Under the pieces are notes generated by a model. It was not told where the DNA came from. It ran no database searches and saw nothing but the letters and a program-made list of their open reading frames with translations. The translations under genes and the position numbers were made by a program. 64,000 nt of DNA from Volvariella volvacea V23 (lineage: Eukaryota > Basidiomycota > Agaricomycetes > Agaricales > Pluteaceae), in NCBI GenBank assembly GCA_000349905.1, contig KB722741.1:1147368-1211367 (forward strand), in the 5' to 3' direction. Position 1 is the first letter of the stretch. Every line of letters starts with the position of its first letter. This document shows positions 55,659 to 64,000 of the stretch, piece after piece.

Positions 55659-58523
55659 ATGGCCTTGTCCTTGCGAATTCAATCCTTGCTCAACACCCTC
55701 ACTGTCGTTCTGACTGTGATGGGGCTGGGTGTTGGTTTTGTTGCAGCTGGAACAGCCTCTCACACACTGACACTCACTAACGGCGTGGTCTCTCCTGATG
55801 GCCACTCCCGTGAAGTAGTTCTGGTCAATGGAGCATTGTTTGGAAAGCTCATCACTGGTCGAAAGGTCGGTGTCCCAGTGCACCCTTCTCAGTTTGTTTC
55901 ACTGACGGTGTATACGACACCAGGGTGATGACTTTGAAATCGAAGTAGACAATCAATTGACTAACTCGTTATTGCGCAAGAGTACATCCATCGTGAGTGT
56001 CATCCTGCATTTTTTTTTCCATTACTGCGATTAATATATTTTATCTGTGTGGCTTAGCATTGGCATGGACTGTTCCAACGTGGTAGCGCCTGGGCTGATG
56101 GCCCTGCCTTTGTCACCCAATGTCCAATTGCCCCCGGGAATACATTCACCTATTCATTCACCCCCACTGACGAAGTAGGAACATTCTGGTATCATTCTCA
56201 CCTCGGTAAGTTTGAGCTGGTGAATGCCGGTTCCCTCCGTAATTCATAAACCCCGCAATATCGCAGATGCACAATACTGTGACGGTCTCAGGGGACCTTT
56301 CGTCATCTATGATCGCTTCGATCCTCATCGCCACCGCTATGACGTTGACAACAGTAAGATCAACTCTACTTCTTGTGGAACTAGCCCCTGATCAGTGTCA
56401 ACCAAATGCAACAGAGGACACCATCATCACCCTGGCAGATTGGTATCGTAAGTTTACCCACACGGGATTCAAGCTTTGACATTGATTCCAAACCTTGGAT
56501 AAATTTCAGATACCCCAGCAGCTCAGCTTTCCGGTGTAATGTTGGTATCCCTCCTGTCCTTTCCCTGCTTTGTCTACTTATCCCCACTTCCACTAGCACC
56601 CCTAACTCTGCCCTTATCAACGGTCGGGGACGTACGGCCACAACCACGACAGCGCCTCTCTCAGTCATCAGGGTTCGTCGAGGGAGAAAGTAAGTCCTTC
56701 GATTGATCGCCCATTTAGCTAGGTAATGTTCCCTAATGTCCCATAACTAAACTCTGCATTACAGATACCGCATGAGGCTGATTTCTATGTCCTGCGATCC
56801 AAACTACATTTTCTCAATTGAAGGACATGAGATGACAGTTATCGAAGCAGACGGTATCAGCGTTGAACCCGTCACCGTGACTTCATTGCAAATTTTCGTG
56901 GGTTCGTTGATTTCTCTGCGTCTATATATCCTTTCATTGACAGGACAAAATCTGCGTTATGATCAATAGGTCAACGATATTCCTTCGTGGTATGTGCATA
57001 CAATCTGCCCGAGGCTAACGCATAACAGCCCTAATTAACACCTTTTAGCTCCATGCGAATCAGCCAGTCGGTAATTACTGTGAGTCATAATTCCCTGTTT
57101 TCGTCTGTAGGGCGATAAATTTTTTCTCTCGCCCTTTTGTTTTTTTTTTTTTTTTTTTTTTTTTTTTTCCCACTCGACATTGGTCTCACCCAATTCAAAT
57201 GTCCTTCTTCCCAGGGATCCGTGCAAATCCCAACAAAGGACCCACTGGATTTGTTGACGGTATCAATAGCGCTATTTTGCGCTACCATGGAGCACCAAAT
57301 GCAGAACCTACTGGTGCAGGACTTCAAGATGCACTTAATCGATTGGCCGAGCCTGATTTGCATGTATGTATCCGAGTGCCTTCTCAGAGTTTCCAGAAAT
57401 AACGCAGTCTCCCAGCCTATTGTCAACCCCGGTGCTGTATGAATTCAACATTTCCTGGTTGATTTGTTGCTAACGCACAGAATATAGCCTGGTCTTGCGA
57501 CGCCTGATGGTGTAGACATTGATATAGTCGTCAACATCGGATTCGTAAGTCCCTTGTCTCTATTGAATACCCAACCCTTATGGCAACTTCACGTGGGGAT
57601 AATTCATTAGGCTGCTGGTTTGTTCAACATTGATGGCACGTCATACGTGTCTCCCGACGTTCCAACTCTGCTCCAGATCTTGAATGGAGTTCCCGTCGGT
57701 GAGTATCTTGATATGCACTAGAGTGACCATCATCGTGCTAATTTTATACTCCTTATTCAGGTTCACTCATGCCTAGCGGTTCTTACATCGCTTTGCCTGC
57801 CAACAAGGTCGTCCAGATCTCATTCCCAGTTGTCAGTGGCCAAGGGTCCGCTATTGGTGCCCCAGTAAGCTTTGAACCTCCTTGGTCTATCGCCAATTAA
57901 TAACACTCTACTTCAAGCACCCCATCCACCTTCATGGAGTGAGTATTGGATCCTTCTCCGCTTTGGATTGAAATATTGAATGTTACCATTTCTATACGAT
58001 GGGTGCACCCAATTTTCTCGCCCATGACCACAGCACGCTTTCGATGTTGTTCGTAGTGCAGGGTCCGCCACCTACAACTATGCTGATCCCCCACGTCGGG
58101 ATGTCGTCTCTATCGGCACACCTGGCGACAACGTTACTATCCGCTTTGTTACCGACAATGCTGGTCCTTGGTATTTGCACTGGTAAATTCAGACAGTTGT
58201 CCCAAAATGACTATGACTGATGATTATGTGCAGCCATATTGAATGGCATCTTCGTGCGTGAGTACATACTTATTTCTTTGCCACTCCTCTGTTTACTGTC
58301 TACTCACACCTTGGATGCGGCTTTTCTGAATAGTGGCCTTGGTGTCATTCTTGCTGAAGACGCGCCGGGAGTCCTCACTGGTCCTGCACCACCCTGTACG
58401 TTTGTCTTGCCTTAAATCTATTTATATTATTGATCAACTGGTGTCTCCGTGATACCAACCCTTACAGCGGAGTGGGATGACCTTTGTGATATTTACGATG
58501 GTTTGGATGAAGAGGATCAGTAA
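55659..58523 (+). CDS. laccase 3 (secreted multicopper oxidase)
   Basis: This oxidises phenols with O2 outside the cell. The signal peptide [20 protein letters not shown] runs to about residue 30. The first exon (55659-55865) ends in [12 protein letters not shown]. Copper motifs are complete: [36 protein letters not shown], and [19 protein letters not shown] with Leu at the T1 axial position. Core segments [20 protein letters not shown] and [19 protein letters not shown] match laccase 2. The intron after GVI uses the same shared position as in 2 and 4 (AT|GTTGGT). One intron, about 57079-57214, contains a run of 29 T and is nearly twice as long as its counterpart in laccase 4. The product ends [18 protein letters not shown], an acidic tail as in laccase 2. 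No frame lesion is seen. It forms a tandem pair with laccase 4. Confidence 0.93.
57140..57168 (+). repeat. poly-T tract of 29 in a laccase 3 intron
   Basis: An uninterrupted run of T from 57140 to 57168 lies within the intron that splits the Trp codon of GNYW. The corresponding intron of laccase 4 lacks it. Confidence 0.9.
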
Positions 58524-61228
58524 ATCCGAATTAGGGTCATTCACCGGATGGCAGCCCTGCAGAAGTGGGGTGTCGTTGTTGAATTTCTCTTATACCTTGA
58601 TCCAAAAGGATTGTATGACGGTCATGGATTTGGATTGATTTATTTGTATTTTAAAATGCTGATCGCATCCCCCACCTCTACCAACCCCCTCTTTTTATTT
58701 TTATTTATTCTTATAAAGCTAAAAAAAATCCTGCTTTCCATTTGTTGTATAACGTCTTTTATTCTCCCTCTCCTCAGACCTGGTGTCGAATATGTTCTTT
58801 GGATTTTGGTGTAGTACTGCAGTGTATTAGTGTTTCTAGGTATTATTATCGTGATTGTGTTGTCCACTAGTGCGTTTACTATGCCCGTAATGAGCAATTA
58901 TAACTTGGCTACGAAGGATTACACATGTGGGCAAGTATTACGGTACACCACTGTTTTTCGGGCCCATGAAGCGCGTCACTCTAGCGGTGACAACTGCTGG
59001 CGCCCACCTCATCTTTCACCGGCATCGCCTGCGTTTACTGGTTCGTCCAACCAATCTGTCCTGCGGTAGACTGTCTTGGTTGGTCTTGGGGTTGTTTTCG
59101 ATGCAAACCCTGGTGCATTCTGCTACAACTGCTGATAACGAGCGGTACCGATAGTGTGTGCACCGATTGCTAGCACTCTGATGTATTTTCACCTATCACA
59201 CCTCATTGGTCGGTAATAGTTCCAGCATGCATTCAACCTTGACGTTATACACCAATAACTACTACTTGCGCGGTCGAGCACCAAGCCCACTTTGTCAGTA
59301 TTTTCACTGTCCACCTCGGCAGACGACTTGGAGTGGGAAAACACACGTACCGTTTTGGTGGGTGTTTTCAACACAACATCGTAATTGCTTAATCTTCCTC
59401 CATGTCAAATGAGTTTGTTCAGACTACCAGACGATCTAAATTTAACTTGCAGCATGATCAACGGCTGTACGACAACCAGATTGGTTGTGTTCTTAATCTC
59501 CAATTCTATTATAAGGCCCTCTATACCACAGAGCATGCCAGCCCATCCCTTTTAGTCTGCGAGGCAAAAAATAAAGACGAAAAAAAAGGTGAATATGACG
59601 ATGATCTCCCTTTACACGCTCGAGAGAGTCCCCGTCAACTTACATGCATCCCAAACCTTTACTGCAGCTATTTGTTGCTAAGACAGAAGAGTTGCATGCC
59701 AGGTTACTGAAGGACGTACCTTCAACAGCCACGAAGAATGATAAGGATTAGTGTCAGCGTGCAATTATTGCTGGGGGGGAGAAGATGAGTGAGGTTAATC
59801 GATCTCGCCTTTTTTCGAGGTGCTCAGTTTCTCCCAAATGTCCCAGGAATTGAGATTGAAGCATATCCCACGCCTCCGTCAAGAGTCCACGTTACTTCCA
59901 CGTCAGCTATCTGCAGAGAACTACACGAACCAACACTCTAGCCCATTCTAACTGGAACCACTGATTGCAAGAACCGGTACCAATTTTGCATCCGCCATTT
60001 CGCACTTCTCTCCTACCCAAAAAAGGCCTGTCTGCGTACAGTTGGTTCTTGTTCCTACCTGCGGCTTCTTCTACATAGGGACCAAAGTGTTGTCGCATTT
60101 CCATATTCGTCGAACCGTGACTTCAAGAACCTCGTGGTACTCAGTTCATCCCGGCCGTATTGCGTATCCTTGCAGGAATTACCCACACCCACCATTCCAA
60201 TAATCACGGTATCAGTGCATCAAAATCAAAATGTTCTCAGACTCTGACAGGTGCTGTCTCGTACTGCTACGACCCTCGAGCCATTTCTTTTTGGGTGATT
60301 CCACTCATCAAACCGACACTGGGCTCAGTACTCCGTCTAGTGCTCAGTCGACACCCAGTGGTTGACGGAATCCACATCCGACACCACCCGAGTAGCTGGC
60401 GCTACGAAATGACGTAAAGTCTTTGGCCAAAGATGGTAATTGTGTCCAACAGTAGCTGATGATTATGATGAAATGGGGAAAACAGTTGAGAGATCAAGCC
60501 GCGGAGAGGTAGTGGGAATAGTCATGAGGACGATTGGGGTTCGGATATTTCTGCCGCAGTAAGTTGGGCCACGTTTCGTGGGAGGCGGGGACCTGAAGGT
60601 ACCGGGAACATACCATGTGAGTAAATAGCTCACAAAGTCGACAAAACGTAATGTTCCTAATTTAGTATCCGTACGAACCCTTGAACGACTTTGTTGTGCG
60701 CGAATGCCGCTGCAGTGCCAAACGCTGCAATTTATGACAAGTGAGTGAATGGGTTATACTGCATATGCCGAAACACGATTGCAGTCATGACACTGCTATC
60801 AATTTCATGATCTTAAAGTTTTAACTGGACTGAGTCGGTCATCCGCCCCCAACAACATCCTCAGAAGTCTGCAAGTATGAGAAACGTCCTATGTACTAGG
60901 CTTCACATCGCCTAGATCACTGAAGTTACGAAATCTTGATACGGGCTTATCCACTTCTGGTCATACCGATTCTTACCAATATTCTGGTTACCTCAACCGA
61001 GCCACTTGTGCCGGGCGTCGCACATCTTCCCATGAAGTCTACTGCCAGGACTCGCTAAAGATTCGTGTCACATACCATAAACGCCTATCAAATATTGCCG
61101 CAGCAGAACTCAAGAAGAATTTGTCTCATTTTCTGGAATACTACGCGCTATGTGCCGTTATGCGTCTACAGAGCTCTGGGCCAACAAAATGCAGAACCCT
61201 TGCTGTTGAAAATGGCTCACATTCACCG
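58524..61228. other. intergenic between laccases 3 and 4
   Basis: About 2.7 kb. The first part, to about 59750, is AT-rich with no gene. The second part is the duplicated upstream region of laccase 4. No coding sequence supported. Confidence 0.5.
60580..60597 (+). promoter_or_regulatory. conserved GC-rich site upstream of laccase 4
   Basis: Same 18-nt sequence as at 54866-54883, 762 nt before the laccase 4 start; CCACGTTTC lies just before it in both copies. Confidence 0.4.
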
Positions 61229-61237
61229 TATAAAAGG
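61229..61237 (+). promoter_or_regulatory. TATA box of laccase 4
   Basis: TATAAAAGG, 130 nt ahead of the start codon. The conserved leader follows (CTCATCCAACCCCTCAGG), but the ATG present in laccases 2 and 3 reads TTGGAC here. Confidence 0.65.
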
Positions 61238-61358
61238 TCGCCAGTGGTTGACCTTGGACCTCATCCAACCCCTCAGGTTTTGGATTCTCAACCGTCGACA
61301 GCAGTGTTCGTGAACACCTCTTCCTGCATTCACCACCGCTGAACAAGTCGCTTAGAAA

Positions 61359-64000
61359 ATGGCCCTCTCCTTGCGAATGCAATCTTTGCTCAACACACTC
61401 ACCGCCATGGTGACCGTGGTGGGATGGGGTGCTAACTTTGCTGCAGCCGCATTGAGCTCGCATACGTTGACACTTACCAATGGCTTCGCCTCCCCCGATG
61501 GCCACTCTCGCGAAGTGGTTCTGGTCAATGGGGGGCTGTTCCAAGCTGTCATCGCGGGTAACAAGGTTGGCACTGCATTGTATATCTATTTCGTCGACTT
61601 AATGCTGACGATGCACTCGGCGCCAGGGCGATGACTTCGAGATCGAAGTAGACAACCAATTGACCGTTGAGATTTTACGCAAGAGTACCTCTATTGTATG
61701 CGTAATTGCATTTGACTCCAGTAAATCGACTAACGCGGCATATCATTAGCACTGGCACGGACTGTTCCAACGCGGAAGTGCATGGGCAGATGGTCCTGCC
61801 TTCGTCACTCAGTGCCCAATTGCTCCTGGAAATACCTTCACCTACGAGTTCACGCCCACCGATGAAGTTGGGACATTCTGGTATCATTCCCATCTCGGTG
61901 AGTTCGCGTCGAAGGCGCTTTTATCTCTGTCCCTGTGACTAAATGTGTCTACTGTATTTCACAGATGCGCAATATTGTGATGGACTCAGAGGACCCTTTG
62001 TCATCTATGACCCCAACGACCCTCATCTCGCCCTCTACGATGTTGACGATGGTAAGGCCTATTCCGTCTGCAGTCAAATCTCGTCTCACTCGTTGCTTCC
62101 ATATAAATAGAGGATACCATCATTACTCTGGCTGATTGGTACCGTAAGTTCACCTGCAAGTCAATTCAGTCCAACTTCAGACTTAAATCACGGCCACGCT
62201 TTAGACACTGCGGCTGAGTTACTCACCGGTGTAGTGTGGGTGTCCCTACCCCTCTTTCTTTTTCTTAGCTAAACGTCATTCCCCTCTAGTATTCCTGACT
62301 CGGCTCTTATCAATGGTTTGGGTCGCACATCCACGACAACTACTTCACCTCTCGCTGTGATAAACGTTGTACAAGGAACCAAGTATGTGCGCTTCACCTA
62401 CGCAAAGTAGCATTTCTGATGTCTTTTGCTTCTATCTACGCAACAGGTATCGCATGAGGCTGATTTCGATCTCTTGCGATCCAAACTATATATTCTCCAT
62501 TGAAGATCATGAGATGACAGTAATTGAAGCGGATGGTATTAGTGTGGATCCTGTTACTGTGACATCATTGCAGATTTTCGTTGGTATGTAAATCGTTGTT
62601 GCGTTGATCGATATTTTATGGACTGACGCATTCCGTTATCAATAGGCCAACGATACTCCTTTATCGTACGTCTATTCAACCCGTTTCATGTTGATATGAG
62701 CATCCTGAATATATTCTAATAGCTTCACGCAAACCAACCCGTTGATAACTACTGTAAGCTACGACTACTTTTCCGTTAGACCATCGAGTATTCATTTCCT
62801 CGACCCTGTCGCTCCTAAATTATTTAGGGATCCGTGCAAACCCCAACCTAGGACCAACCGGATTTTCTGGTGGCATCAATAGTGCAATTTTGCGCTACCA
62901 AGGAGCACCAGTTGCAGACCCCACCGGTCCAGGACTTCAGGATGCACTCAACCGTCTGGCAGAAACTGACTTGCACGTACGTACCTATTGACGACTACAG
63001 CGTTACCAATACTGATCTCGTGTCACAGCCCATCGTCAACCCTGGTGCTGTATGTGTCCACCTTTACTTCGCTACCAAAACATTATTGATGCACAGAGTA
63101 TAGCCTGACCCAGTAGACATTGACTTGGTTATCAATATTGGATTTGTAAGTGAAATTCTTGGTCCAACCGGTCAATATTACTCATAAAAAATTCTTTTGG
63201 GATTATTAACTAGTCTGCTGGTTTATTCAACATCGATGGTACTTCATACGTATCTCCCGATGTTCCATCTCTCCTTCAGATCCTTAACGGTGTTCCCGTT
63301 AGTAAGTAGTTCCGGTATTCCTTAAAGCAATCACATGTAATAATAACGGCTGAACTCCTCACTTAGGCTCGCTCTTGCCTAGTGGTTCATACATCGAATT
63401 GCCACCTAATAAGGTAGTGCAGCTTTCATTCCCAGTGATTGCTGGCCAAGGTTCCGCCATTGGTGCTCCTGTAAGTCAGAAAAAATCTATGTTCGTCGTA
63501 ACATTAACTCTTTATTCTTTAGCATCCCATCCATCTTCACGGCGTACGTACATAACTTCTCCTCATTTGAGACATAACGTTGTAATATTTTAAACGCAAA
63601 CAGCACGCCTTCGACGTCATTCGTAGCGCCGGATCTTCAACCTATAACCTTGTCGATCCTGTCCGTCGGGATGTCGTTTCTATAGGTACACCTGGCGATA
63701 ACGTTACAATCCGCTTCGTCACCGATAATGCAGGCCCTTGGTACTTGCACTGGTAAGTTCAAACAGCCATGTCCGAGCGAGTATATGACAGGTTAATCAC
63801 TACGCAATGCAGCCATATTGAGTGGCACCTCCGCGCGTGAGCAAGCATCCATTTTGTCATCGATATATCACTCATTAATCCGAACATTACTTTACTACAG
63901 TGGGCTGGGTGTCATTTTTGCTGAAGATACTGCAGGAAGTCTACTTCAACCTGCACCTCCAAGTATGTCTACTTCAGTCTCTGCCAACCCGTAAACTGAC
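61359..64000 (+). CDS. laccase 4 (secreted multicopper oxidase), 3' end outside the window
   Basis: This is a close tandem paralogue of laccase 3 with the same intron positions. The signal peptide is [20 protein letters not shown]. Copper motifs: [36 protein letters not shown] and [19 protein letters not shown], again with Leu at the T1 axial position. Other segments: [12 protein letters not shown], then [20 protein letters not shown] (Glu-Asp where 2 and 3 have Glu-Gly) and [20 protein letters not shown]. The last exon seen ends in LLQPAPP at a GTATGT donor near 63963; the acidic C-terminal exon expected from laccases 2 and 3 would lie just past the window end. No frameshift or stop was found in the visible part. 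Confidence 0.92.

Noticed and set aside
57140..57168. T29 as the tail of a reverse-transcribed insertion
   Set aside because: No neighbouring inserted sequence or target duplication is seen; a simple expanded tract is enough.
1..64000. tRNA or rRNA genes
   Set aside because: I looked for cloverleaf-like blocks with A and B box sequences and found none I could defend by eye; a covariance-model scan would settle this.

Overview
This is about 64 kb of nuclear DNA from a filamentous basidiomycete, most likely a mushroom-forming agaricomycete. Genes carry many short introns (about 50-70 nt) with GT-AG borders. Single-exon and few-exon F-box genes are numerous. Secreted multicopper oxidases (laccases) occur in several copies, and a fungal Tc1-type DNA transposon is present. 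Two 100-N assembly gaps lie at 39921-40020 and 52090-52189.

Layout. 1-1.3 kb: decayed minus-strand coding sequence. 2-3.2 kb: a low-complexity Ser/Arg-rich protein. 4.4-6.7 kb (minus): laccase 1. 7.6 kb: a possible tiny secreted protein. 8.9-9.5 kb: a small unknown protein. 9.9-12.5 kb (minus): laccase 2. 14.3-15.8 kb: F-box protein A. 15.8-21.1 kb: gene-poor, with gene scraps and a perfect hairpin. 21.1-22.8 kb: secreted DUF1996 protein. 23.2-24.4 kb: Fmp52/HTATIP2-like Rossmann protein. 25-27.2 kb: two unknown proteins facing each other. 28.5-32.8 kb: a tandem pair of F-box/LRR-like genes. 33.4-36.3 kb: an Abp1/drebrin-type actin-binding protein with two SH3 domains. 37.1-41.1 kb: a MYND zinc-finger gene split by a Tc1 element. 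43.8-45.6 kb: F-box protein D. 46-47.1 kb: a pyrimidine-rich tract. 47.8-53.1 kb (minus): F-box pseudogene E, an LRR-like relic and F-box protein F. 55.7-58.5 and 61.4-64 kb (plus): laccases 3 and 4, a tandem pair; laccase 4 runs off the window.

Two gene families dominate. Laccases 2, 3 and 4 are close paralogues: they share intron positions, an acidic C-terminus (seen in 2 and 3) and a conserved TATA box plus leader. Laccase 1 is a more distant member. The F-box genes fall into three subfamilies (A/E/F, B/C and D) that show expansion and decay side by side: tandem duplication, probable gene conversion, frameshifts and truncation. Laccases are secreted oxidases of phenols (lignin, pigment or detoxification roles). 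F-box proteins are presumed substrate adaptors of SCF ubiquitin ligases. Nothing in the window links the two families functionally. I found no clearly new multi-gene system. The most informative event is the Tc1 insertion in the MYND gene, where target duplication, terminal repeats and the interrupted reading frame can all be read directly.
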